DNA of 64,000 nucleotides from Anthracocystis setariae. Lineage: Eukaryota; Basidiomycota; Ustilaginomycetes; Ustilaginales; Ustilaginaceae. Shown piece after piece: positions 54,216 through 64,000 of this stretch (the stretch's first letter is position 1; each line of letters starts with the position of its first letter). Location of the stretch: contig CAKMXJ010000039.1 of assembly GCA_928724745.1 (NCBI GenBank), positions 248,001 to 312,000 of the forward strand, given 5' to 3'. Under the pieces are notes generated by a model that made no database searches, was not told the DNA's origin, and saw only the letters and a list, made by a program, of their open reading frames with translations. Both the position numbers and the translations under genes were made by a program.

Positions 54216-55797
54216 AGTAAGTAGTAGCCACTCAGCATAGCATCATCGGCAGTCTCGACACGGCATCACGGCATCGGCATTGCAGCATAGTCACAACAGC
54301 ATCATCGTTGGAAAGAGGAGGATTGAACACGATCGCATCGAATTCGAAACCAGATGGCGACACAGCACGACCAGCCTAACGATGCCGTGGTCGTGATACG
54401 ATGATGATCGATGGAACGACACCAGTATTGCCGCAACATGACACTAACCATCCTTGAAACGTTTCTCTCGACAACAACAACCTGCATCTCGAATTCGACG
54501 ATCACCCCTATCACCAATCTGTCTCGTTCAACGCATCTTCATGACTTACAGTGGTTCGCGGCCCCAAACACCACCTTAAGCGCCTGAACGCTCCCTCCTC
54601 GTGGATGCTGGACAAGCTGTCCGGTACCTACGCCCCTCGACCTTCCAACGGTCCCCACAAGCTTCGTGAGGCCCTTCCTCTGGTCGTAAGTATCTTGGCA
54701 CTCTGCAGGCAGTCGGGTTCGAATGGCGCATCATGCAGGGCAATCGCAGTAGGATGGACATCAGCAGCAGCAGCACTTGTACAGGATTTGGAAACATAAA
54801 AGCACTAGAATGGCATGGATTGCACAAGGCACAGGACTTTCTCGGTGATGCTTTCAACGAGGCTGGATCATGATCAAATTGGCGGGCCAGCTTCAGCAAC
54901 AGAGAGTACGGTGTTGCAAGGAAATCGGAGGCAGGCACGAGATCAGGATTGCAGGAAGATCGGAGACGCCAGGTCGTTCTCACATGGGGGATGAGGTGTA
55001 AACAGGATATCTTGGCGGTATCTTGGATGTCCACTCTCCGCTAAGGATCATCGACAAGCTACCTCCCAACCCGACTTGCCACATCTGCTGTGTCTCGGGA
55101 CAATTTGCTCACCCATGTTCCCTTTCCTCCCCAACAGATCCTCCTCCGCAACCGTTTGAAGTACGCCCTTACCGGTCGTGAGGTCAACGCCATCACTGCC
55201 CAGCGTCTCATCAAGATTGACGGCAAGGTCCGCACCGACCCCACCTACCCTACCGGTTTCCAGGATGTTGTCTCGATCGAGAAGTCCGGCGAGCACTTCC
55301 GTATCCTTTACGACGTCAAGGGTCGTTTCATCGTCCACCGCATCACTGCCGAGGAGGCCACCTACAAGCTGCTCAAGGTGAAGAAGGTGCAGCTCGGTGC
55401 TCGTGGTGTTCCCCACATCGTCACCCACGACGGCCGCACCATCCGATACCCTGACCCGGCCATCAAGGTCAACGACACGGTCCGATTCGACATTGAGTCG
55501 CAGAAGATCCTCGACTTTGTCACCTTCGACACTGGCGCCACCGTCATGGTCACCGGTGGTCGTAACCAGGGTCGTGCCGGTGTCATCACCGGTAAGGAGC
55601 GTCACCTCGGTGGCTTCGACATCGTCCACATCCGCGATGTTCTTGGCCGTGACTTCTCCACCCGACTCTCCAACGTTTTCGTCATTGGCTCCGAGGGCAA
55701 GCCCATGATCTCGATGCCCCGTGGCGGTGGTGTTAAGCTCACCATCACCGAGGAGCGTGACCAGCGCCGACGCCAGAAGGAGGCCCGTGGCCAGTAA
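54216..55797 (+). CDS. RPS4: 40S ribosomal protein S4 (eS4), start codon split by an intron
   Basis: Coding exons 54216, 54552-54685 and 55138-55797 give 264 residues, the usual family length. Exon 2 encodes [20 protein letters not shown] onward and exon 3 begins [16 protein letters not shown]. Exon 2 has no in-frame ATG before VRGPK; it opens TG-GTT after the acceptor TTACAG. Upstream, CTCAAGA is followed by GTAAGT at 54217, so joining the A at 54216 to the TG at 54552 makes the ATG. Intron 1 is then 335 bases and intron 2 is 452 bases, long for this window. No C/D-box snoRNA was found in either. eS4 is an RNA-binding protein on the back of the small subunit and contains S4, KOW and RS4 domains ([17 protein letters not shown] is the KOW part). 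Confidence 0.93.
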
Positions 55798-57278
55798 TTG
55801 CATCGCATTCCTTGCATTCCTTTACTGTCTCCTGCCATCCTCGTCCCGTTGTCATTCCCCCCAAAATTAGTCTGTGAGATGTTTGCTCTACGTCTTCAGG
55901 CGACTCACTCGCTCCGATGATGGCTTGCATGTGCTAGCATTCGGTCGTTGGTGATTCCGGCATTCCATAGGGCGCTTGGCGCCCATCCTTCTTCTCATAC
56001 AAAAAAAGCCTTTCCCACTGTTGTTGCGCTTTCTCATTTCATCACCGCGTACATGTCGCTTCAATGCCAAAAAAACTTGTATTCTTCTCTCAACTGTAAC
56101 TGTTGTGGTCGCGATTGTGGTCTCGTCGAACTGGAAGGCAGCGAGCGATGGCGTTGGCGTTTTCAGGCTTTCAGAGGTGAGGTTGTGTCGGGAACGTTTT
56201 GGAGCGGAACAGGTCTTGGCGGAATAGTGTCGTCTTGGTTCTTTGGCGTTCTTTTTCAGGGCTCTGCGGCGCATCCCACGCCTACAATAGGGTCACAGGA
56301 TGATAGATTGCGGCGAGCACGGTGAGTTAACCAGATGCATGGATTCATTGCGCGGTAGAGGGGTCAGGTTGGGCGCGATCGCGACAAGCGAATCCATCGC
56401 GGGTAGAAAAGATACATTGATAGGCCATTTGGAGTGACGATGGTACGGAATTCAGGATTGCAACAGTCGAGATGAGGTGGATCGTATCGAGATACGAGAC
56501 GGTGTCGTCGTTTCCGGAACGAGTAGCATGCCTGCGTTATCAACTCCTCGTCATCGTCAGTGACGCAAATCCACTACGTCCTGCATTCATCACTTTTTTT
56601 TGCGGTCGAAGTCTGCAAGGATGAGAATATTCTTGTGGGTCCATAAGACTCACTTGTGTTAGTAGTCGATGGCTGGTGTGTTTGCACTTGAAAATTCTCG
56701 CGGGGACTTGCATGCGTGGGCGATAAGTGTTTGCGTCATCTTTATCAAGGCATGTGGTCAAGCTGACCTGACTTACGACCGGTGGTTACTCCCCTTTGAG
56801 ATAGATTGCGGCATAGCAAGATATCGATACAGAGTTGGATGGTATCGTCCAACGCCACCTAGCAACGCCATCCATATGCCATCTTGCATACCGTGACCCG
56901 ACTACTAGCGATTGTTGGGCGCTGCCAAAGAACCTCAGCACACACGCTATCAATCCCACAATGGTCACATCGTTACTCTATCTCAACTGAATTGTAGGCC
57001 TAGCCAACCTAAAGGTTGATCGGACTATACAACAAAAGATGCAGCAAGAAAGAACAAAATGATGACTGCATTCAGATACGGTACTCCGTCGTCTGCAATG
57101 AAAATCACAACTTCTCAAGCGTGCACAGGGCTCAGGTACGACAACATGCTCACGTTTATTGAGAAGTGGCTTGCATTTTGGGAACGTCTAAAATCAAACA
57201 ACGTACGTATCGCATGGATGGCGTATTGAAACGAATGGGTTCAACCTATCGTCGGGGAGGAAAGAGTCGTGCGTCGAC
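55798..57278. other. convergent spacer
   Basis: 1.5 kb between the converging RPS4 and cytochrome c genes. Some minus-strand frames near 56540-56760 have splice-like signals but no recognisable product. Nothing further is supported. Confidence 0.5.
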
Positions 57279-57803
<525 letters not shown>

Positions 57804-59005
57804 GTTGAACGTTGATATGGACGAGGGGAGGAGGGGCGGGGAGCAATTAGTGATTTGAGATCGTGGTGGCGAGGAAGAAGGTGTCAGAGGTGGATGGTAT
57901 CACTATAGTGACAGGAGGTTTTCGGGAGGGCGCTGTGAATTCTTCGCTAAGCCTCCAGCGGTAGAGCGCTTGTGGAACCCTTGCTCTGACCCTGGCAGTG
58001 CCATCGGGTCAGCCAGCTGACAAATTTCAGCTTGGTCGGCAGGTCTACTTGACCGCTTGGCAGTGGCACGCTAGGTGTTTGGGCAGCTCAAACAGCCAAT
58101 GGCCTCGCAGCAATTTGAGCAGAAGATCGAAACTTTTTCAAAAAAAAAAAAACATCGCGTTCTGCAACCATTTCGGAATTTTCTTCTTCCCGTCTCATCC
58201 ATGGTTGAGATTCCGAAAAATTTGAAAGCCTGCAGTTGGCGATCTACACCGACGTGCGTCATCGTCCTCGCGCCGCTTGAAATTTTCGAAACCCACCCGA
58301 TCCGAAGCTTTCCGGCCTGCCCCAATTAATCACGGCCGGATTTGTACCCAAAGCGATCGCATCGGGCACGCAAAATCGGCCGTTCCGACAATGTCTCAAC
58401 ACCTCCTTGAAGAGCTTCCGCTTGCCAGAGTGTGCCACTACCATGCCAAGGCCGTTCCGGTGCCCGTGTAGCTCCTACGACAAGCATGGTGGGATGCTCG
58501 TACTGGCCGAGACCTGTGAGACGCTCGTCCTCCACAACAGCAATTTGTATCATCCGGTGCCGAAGAAATGTAGCTTTGCCTACCTTGTCAGGCTACCCGA
58601 TCCAACAACTGTCTCGACCCCATTTGGCTCCGTGCAGGGAGGGCACTTACACGCCGTTTCTGAGCGACTATCACAGACTATGCATACGACATGACAACAC
58701 CGTCAATGGATCGAGTATGTTTTGATTAGCGAAAGCAGAGAGCAAAGGTAGAGTATACAGTGAATCGCATCAGCACGGATTGGGAAAGAACGACGCGAAA
58801 GTCCATCGTTCCAACTCAGGTTTGACAGCGAAGGAGGTATCGCCCTACGAGGGATAATACCGTTAGAAAGCAAAACGATCAAGCTGAGAATCTTCTCGGA
58901 TGGCACTGCGATTGGAAAGTGGTATCATCGAAGCGATTGCATGGATGGAAGATGCGAAAGAGGAGAATGAATTTTGGCGCGATTGTCGAGCTGGGTGAGG
59001 TGCGC
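57804..59005. other. intergenic region
   Basis: Cytochrome c promoter and MARVEL gene 3' flank, with A14 at 58140-58153. A GGTAGAGCGC string at 57960-57969 resembles a tRNA A box but has no matching B box. No gene seen. Confidence 0.55.
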
Positions 59006-59509
59006 TTATGCGAGCGACTCCTTGACGGAGCGGCCACCACGGAAGGCACCAGCACCGATAGCAATGACGACAGCAAGCATCAAGGTGAGGATGATCCAGC
59101 CGATCCAGGCAAACGCAATGAGGGCTTTAGTCGAGTGGCAGTAAGGGAAGGCGAAGTCCTTGTGACTGCAACTCGAGCCACCAGTTCGGTCGGTCAGAGC
59201 GGCGGCACCAGACAGCCAGAAGACCCAAGTCAAGAAAAGAGCGATACCGTGCCCGGCGATCGAAGTGATCACACCACCAACGCTAGCGAGGAAGAGACCC
59301 GTGTATGCGATGCCGACGAGGAAGCCCCACCAGCCGGCAAAGAGGAGGAATCGAGTAGCGTTGTTGATCCCTCTGGTAGGAGCATTGTTGTTGCTGTTGT
59401 AGTCCGATACGAGCACCGAAGCGATGACAGCAACAATGAAAGCAACAAAGGTGAAGATGAGGAAGGTGATGGGGTGGCCCCGGCGGATGGCAGCGGAAGT
59501 GTCAACCAT
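59006..59509 (-). CDS. MARVEL-domain four-helix membrane protein
   Basis: Single exon, 167 residues. Four hydrophobic helices lie at about 13-36, 48-72, 74-98 and 128-158, with a small Cys-containing loop (TGGSSCSHKDFAFPYCHSTK) between helices 3 and 4. The size and pattern match fungal MARVEL proteins related to Nce102, which organise eisosomes and membrane compartments or help non-classical export. The exact subgroup is not clear. A TATATAT box lies 155 bases upstream of the ATG. The opposite strand also has a long frame, but its composition is that of a shadow. Confidence 0.85.
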   Translation of the reverse strand: MVDTSAAIRRGHPITFLIFTFVAFIVAVIASVLVSDYNSNNNAPTRGINNATRFLLFAGWWGFLVGIAYTGLFLASVGGVITSIAGHGIALFLTWVFWLSGAAALTDRTGGSSCSHKDFAFPYCHSTKALIAFAWIGWIILTLMLAVVIAIGAGAFRGGRSVKESLA

Positions 59510-61159
59510 GATAAGAAAGATGGTTCGAGGAGGTGAAGGTCTTGGCTACAGATGCGTCGGTGCGATGGAGGTTGTCTTGAGTAGGGTTAGAGCTTTGCCA
59601 ACTGTGAGAGAGGCGGAGGGAAAGATGGGTGGTGTCAAGTTGGCACGTCTTGGGAAGCGGGCGTATATATTTCATCTGCTCAGCCTGTGTCCACAGGAAC
59701 AAAGCGGACGCCGCCTGTCGTCACTGAGCTTTCTTTTCTTTTTCTTTTTTTTTTCTCCTTGCGGAAAGCCCCATAAAACTCCGCTCGGTGGCTTGAGGCG
59801 GGCATCCCAAACGTCACCAGAAGCCAATTACTTGGGTACAATGCAGTAAGATGACCTGACTTTGGCACCTAATTCGCCTAAGTTTGGGCTTGTGACGAAT
59901 TTAGACGTGAATGGCTCACGGATGCCGAGATCATGTCGTCGACTCAACCATCAGTCCACTCAGCAGATCTGTAGACGGCCTTAGCGTGCCTGCCGCCGCC
60001 CGAACACAGCCCACTTCGTCATCGGACCTTTGTTCCGTCTACAGTACTGCTAGATTACAGCTACATCAGTGTGCTGCCTTCTTACCGTGCACCGCAATTT
60101 CAGTTGGCCGTTAGAGGCGGCCCAGCAGACCAGCTTCTTTGAGGTAAAAGTGAGTTGGGACCGCTGACGATGTCATTGCCCGAACAAATCAATGGTCGGG
60201 TTGCATCACCTGGGCTAGGGTCCAAAAATCATCCTAAGCTTCCAAAAGGTTCACTTGGAGTCGTGCAACCGCTTGCGTCGCCGCTTGCGTCGTCGCCGCC
60301 TATGATGCCAACTGAGTCCATATATTGGTTTCTACATGGGACGTATCGACAACTGCAGAGGCTTTCATCACGAGGTCCTTCGGCAGTTGGCTCGCTTTGC
60401 ACTGAGTCGTCCTGAGGCATAGAGAGAGGCCGGGGGTCCAGGGTAACGAAGGTTCTCTATCCGTTACTCGCCAAGCTCGCTTTGCAGCGGGTGGAGGTCT
60501 GCAGAATTCAGAGCTACGGATTTTCTGTCGGATTTCGTCATCCGTGCAGATCATTTCTTCGTTTGTCTACCGTCATTCGACTGCTCAGGCGCCTCCGACC
60601 TTCGAATCGTCCGACGCGACGTGATGCATTTAGCGGCCGGCTCAGTTGCATCGCCAACAAGGTCGCCCAAGGTTAGCTAACGAGAAAGTTCCTACCGGCT
60701 ACGGCACGTTCAGACGCCTTTTTATAGCAGCAATGCAGGTTGGCTAGCTTATCCTCGGCAGCCACACTTTCCTTTCAGCGACAATGACATGCACCTCCGA
60801 GCAAGGTCACACAAGCAATGACGAGGTCTACAGCATGGCTATCAAACCTTGAATGACGCCCGCTCAACTTCTGCGACAAGGGTCTCGACAGCGTCATCTT
60901 GATGGGATGGGATCCGCCGAGCCACGTTCTGCTGGGATTGAGTTCGCTTGTATCGCCATCTTGGAGGATGAACTCTCTCCTGCTGTGCCTCTGACGTTTC
61001 GGTGCTCACCCGAACTTGCTTCCACCATGGCTTCAGACCCTTGGATGCTGCACGACATTTGTACTGTAAGATGAACAAGCTTGTATTGGAGCGCAACTGG
61101 TGTCGTATTGATCGCTGAAGATTGTCACCGGACGTTTGTGTGGGACTTCGATCTAGACT
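59510..61159. other. intergenic region
   Basis: MARVEL promoter and MFS transporter 3' flank. It contains a T-rich patch at 59729-59753 and a short direct repeat of GCTTGCGTCG at 60271-60300. No gene or tRNA recognised. Confidence 0.55.
59664..59670 (-). promoter_or_regulatory. TATA box of the MARVEL gene
   Basis: TATATAT (minus strand reads ATATATA) lies 155 bases upstream of the ATG at 59509. Confidence 0.5.
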
Positions 61160-63205
61160 CTACTGTAAAGCACCTTTGGTTCGGACCATGGCCAGCAGCA
61201 CGAAGGAGAGGATGTAGCCGGCGGTAGGAATCAGGAAGCACGTGGAAGGCAATGCGGTCTCAATCGTCAGGCTATACACTATGCTAATCAGGATCGGACT
61301 GACGCCGTTGACAATGTTGTCCGAGACCGAGAGCGCTGCAAGCCAATCGTCTGTCGGGGACGGATGAAGGGTAGGGTGGAGTGAAGGATGACCGTCCGCC
61401 TGCATATCTTGGATGATGGCAATGGCAGCCGAGGCCACAGCTGGGCCTGCGCCTGCTCCGAACGAGAGAAACAAGGTTCCGAAAATCATGGCCCCAGCGT
61501 TGGAGAAGCTTGCTGATACGAATACCACGGTGTATCCGATGATGTCGGCAAAGTAGGATAGTCTGGCAATGGCCACATCGATGGCTGTGCGCCAAAGCAC
61601 GACCGCCCGCATCGCCTGCTTCGAATGGTCGCCTTGGTGAGTGGAGGTCGACAGTTCTGCCTCTGGATTTTGCGCAAGGCCTTGATCGCCAATCTCCTCA
61701 TTCAAATGACCCGGTGTTCGACGAAGATTGCGATCCTTGAGACCCGCTTTGGCAAGCGTCTCGAGCTCTTCCGCAGACAGCATCGCGATCGTGGAGGGTT
61801 TACGGATGGTGCGTTCAAGGAAGAGCACGAGTAGAGGAATCGCAAAGATCAGCCAGATAGCACGTGTTGCACCTATCAACCCGAGAAGAAGCCCGATGGC
61901 ATCAGGAGTAAAATCGAACCGGTATCCTGCAAACACGGCCACCATCTGTAGGGCATTGGTGCCGATGTTGGCAAAGGCGCCCGCGAGAGCGAGCCAAGTC
62001 AGCCGATAATCTTTGCGACCATCTTGTGCAATCTGTGGAAGGTAGATCGACAACGGACCCAAGACCCTGTTTGCGCGCAGCCTGGCGGAAGAGAGGGTGG
62101 CCTGAGATGCATCGGTATCATCCTCACCATCGAGAGCCGCGTTGTCGTTGATGGTCTCAGCTCTTTCAGTCCCATCGCAAGCGTTTGTTGTCGTGGAGGG
62201 ATGGGCCGAAGCATCGTCGATCGCTACTGGCTTGGTCTCGGGAACAAGAAGCATCGACCAGACGATGGCAAGAAAGAAGACCCAGCAACAAGCAACAAGC
62301 GCTGCAGGATTGCCGTGCTTCGACGGCATACCGGGTGCTCCAGGAATGGGGGATGGGATCGTCGGGTCAGACGGCAACTCCAAGGCAGCAAAGGGGTTAT
62401 CGGGGAAAAGCTGCAACACTCGAGGGGAGCGAGCTTTGATCGAGGTTCTGAGAGCCCATGCGGCCAGAAGGGGGCCAAAGAAGGCTCCACACAAGGTGGC
62501 GCTGATGAGCCAATTGAGATACACTGTGCGTCTGGTAGGAGGGGCAACATCGACGATCATCACGCGTAGAACGCAGAGGAGTAGGCCCGTGAACCCTCCG
62601 AGGCCAGTGAGGAAGCTGCAGAGGAGCAGGATGACCAAGGATGCCAACGGCGAGATGGAAAGTTGGGACGGAATGTCACCGAAAGGGTAACCGAGTGGAA
62701 GCAGCGCAAAAGGAACATAGTTGATGACGTTGGATGCGAGCGCAATGAGTAGCATGGGTTTGCGACCCCACTTGGACAGCCGAGGGCCATAAAAGAGCAT
62801 GCTGCCGCTGGACACAACAAAGCTGAGCATGGTAGCCATGGCTACGACCAGTCCAACTTTGCTTTCCACCCCAGAGACTGCGCACGGTCGATCCCGATCG
62901 CGAGGAAGCTGGGGATGCGGCTGCACGGGAAGCAACTCAGGATGTGTGCTATAGTGATAGCTGCACGTATATGCTCTGAGACCATCGAGGTAGGAAGGCG
63001 CCGCTCCGAAGTTGCCTGCTCCCCACAATACAGCGACGATTAGGATACGCAATACTGGCCACAGTCGCTGGGCTCGGGAAACGATGACGGTGAATCGGGT
63101 TTCTGGCTTTCGAGATCCCGCTTCGGGTTCGGAAGAGGCGACATCAACTCGGGTGGTGCGAGACGATCCCAGAAGCGGGCGGGTTTCTTGATCGGATGGC
63201 TGCAT
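61160..63205 (-). CDS. major facilitator superfamily (MFS) transporter
   Basis: 681 residues from the ATG at 63205, single exon. About twelve hydrophobic helices are visible, with a typical loop 2-3 motif in YGPRLSKWGRKPMLL (the G-x-x-x-D/S-R-x-G-R-R/K signature). Large hydrophilic loops lie between the helix 1 and 2 region (about residues 70-110), in the centre (about 330-390) and again near 475-520. The N-terminus QPSDQETRPLLGSS resembles those of vacuolar or plasma-membrane MFS proteins with an acidic dileucine-like signal. The substrate is not evident. The frame continues upstream to an ATG at 63355 (50 more residues) and a TTG at 63388; the shorter form is preferred because the extra part is not MFS-like. 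Confidence 0.85.
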   Translation of the reverse strand: MQPSDQETRPLLGSSRTTRVDVASSEPEAGSRKPETRFTVIVSRAQRLWPVLRILIVAVLWGAGNFGAAPSYLDGLRAYTCSYHYSTHPELLPVQPHPQLPRDRDRPCAVSGVESKVGLVVAMATMLSFVVSSGSMLFYGPRLSKWGRKPMLLIALASNVINYVPFALLPLGYPFGDIPSQLSISPLASLVILLLCSFLTGLGGFTGLLLCVLRVMIVDVAPPTRRTVYLNWLISATLCGAFFGPLLAAWALRTSIKARSPRVLQLFPDNPFAALELPSDPTIPSPIPGAPGMPSKHGNPAALVACCWVFFLAIVWSMLLVPETKPVAIDDASAHPSTTTNACDGTERAETINDNAALDGEDDTDASQATLSSARLRANRVLGPLSIYLPQIAQDGRKDYRLTWLALAGAFANIGTNALQMVAVFAGYRFDFTPDAIGLLLGLIGATRAIWLIFAIPLLVLFLERTIRKPSTIAMLSAEELETLAKAGLKDRNLRRTPGHLNEEIGDQGLAQNPEAELSTSTHQGDHSKQAMRAVVLWRTAIDVAIARLSYFADIIGYTVVFVSASFSNAGAMIFGTLFLSFGAGAGPAVASAAIAIIQDMQADGHPSLHPTLHPSPTDDWLAALSVSDNIVNGVSPILISIVYSLTIETALPSTCFLIPTAGYILSFVLLAMVRTKGALQ

Positions 63206-64000
63206 CGCGGCTGGTGTTCCTCTGGGTAGGGTCGTTTGCGCTTGAGATGGACCAAGAGCGGCCACCAACAGCCCAACGTGCTTGAAAGAGAGCCGTGGCA
63301 ATAGGAGACGGGATGTAAGGATGTGTTGGGAGAAGACCTCAAGCAGGAGCGACATGCAACACGCAAACGGAGTCAGCACGGGCAGCAACAGGGTCTGGCT
63401 GCAAGGGGCCGCGGCTAATCATGCATACGATTTTGGGAAAGAATGTAAGATCTAGCACTACTGCACGCGAATAATTCGAGGGATGATCTGAGGCTATACC
63501 CCAAATCGGGAAAGCACCAACGTTGAATCGCCTGCCAGGGTCTGAGGCAAGAGTGCGAAAAGGCGCGAAGCGCAAATCCACACTCTACTACTCTACCTAC
63601 AACTCTCTGTGTCTGTGTGGTTTGATTTTCGCGCTTCGGCCAACGAGGCTGGAGTTCATCTTCTGCGAGAGTTGGCTCTTCCGCCCGCGACATCGCTCTT
63701 CTGCCATCCGCACTCTGGACCGGTTCCGATGGCATCTTGAATCATTTCAGCCGCGTTTCCTCCTTTCCTCCGCACCGCACCATCCTCGGCACCCTTCCTC
63801 TTCCCTCTTCACTCACCCTTCGCGCGTCTTTGAGCTCGTCTCACTACGCTTCCCTTCTCGCTGGCGACACATTCCGCTGCGCTTTCGACTTGCTACGTTG
63901 CAGCCAACAGCTTGCTCGGTCCCCGCATTTCATTCTTTCGTATCTTGTCTGCTAAAGCTGCGAAGCTGCGGCTCGACGCGGTGACTTTTCCTCCAGCCTT
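63206..64000. other. right-edge spacer, probable leader of a gene beyond the window
   Basis: MFS promoter, then a strongly CT-rich plus-strand stretch (about 63755-63830) like the leaders seen before other genes here. A plus-strand gene probably starts to the right of the window. No gene is supported inside it. Confidence 0.5.

Noticed and set aside
54686..55137. possible intronic snoRNA in RPS4 intron 2 (box C-like GTGATGC)
   Set aside because: No CTGA box D in the intron and no flanking terminal stem.
56540..56761. minus-strand frame with TACTAAC, GTGAGT and CTTGCAG signals
   Set aside because: No splice combination gave a recognisable product; left as spacer.
57953..57985. tRNA D-arm-like AGCGGTAGAGCGC
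   Set aside because: No B box or acceptor stem follows at a suitable distance.
59582..59591. GGGTTAG, telomere-like or telomerase RNA template-like on the minus strand (CTAACCCTA)
   Set aside because: A 9-base match is expected by chance in a window this size, and it lies in the MARVEL gene leader without supporting structure.
60713..60727. U5 loop-like GACGCCTTTTTATAG
   Set aside because: One U too many, no flanking stem and no Sm site.

Overview
The window is nuclear DNA of a basidiomycete fungus, most likely a smut (Ustilaginaceae: Ustilago/Sporisorium/Moesziomyces group). The reasons are long, often intron-free coding regions, short GT-AG introns confined to a few genes (histones, cytochrome c, RPS4, thiolase, a DnaJ), a Ste11-type HMG-box regulator with pheromone-response-element-like sites in its leader, a secreted GH25 lysozyme of the kind known from smut-related yeasts, and no operons. 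The species cannot be fixed from sequence alone. No transposon, CRISPR array or convincing tRNA was seen.

Left third (1-24600): a TFIIIC zinc-finger subunit with a 3' intron, a class I glutamine amidotransferase, a Caj1/Djp1-like DnaJ protein, a U2 snRNA gene apparently interrupted by a spliceosomal intron, a PIF1 helicase, a PLP-dependent trans-sulfuration-type enzyme, a Con7-like C2H2 regulator with a very long leader, a gene-poor interval of about 5-6 kb, an acidic protein of unknown function, and a Pot1-type 3-ketoacyl-CoA thiolase.

Middle third (24600-45500): divergent histone H3 and H4 genes about 2 kb apart, each split by an intron inside the N-terminal tail; a membrane-anchored ADAM metalloprotease; a Ydj1-like DnaJ with a CaaX end; a signal peptide peptidase; a large ferric-reductase-like flavocytochrome with long disordered inserts; and the GH25 lysozyme.

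Right third (45500-64000): a Pho80-like cyclin, the HMG-box regulator (possible Prf1), RPS4 whose ATG appears to be split by an intron, cytochrome c, a MARVEL-domain membrane protein and an MFS transporter. The genes are mostly unrelated housekeeping and regulatory functions, each with its own promoter. The observation most worth following is the split U2 snRNA gene at about 6926-7192: exon 1 and exon 2 join exactly into the canonical U2 stem-loop I, so the RNA that recognises branch points would itself need splicing.
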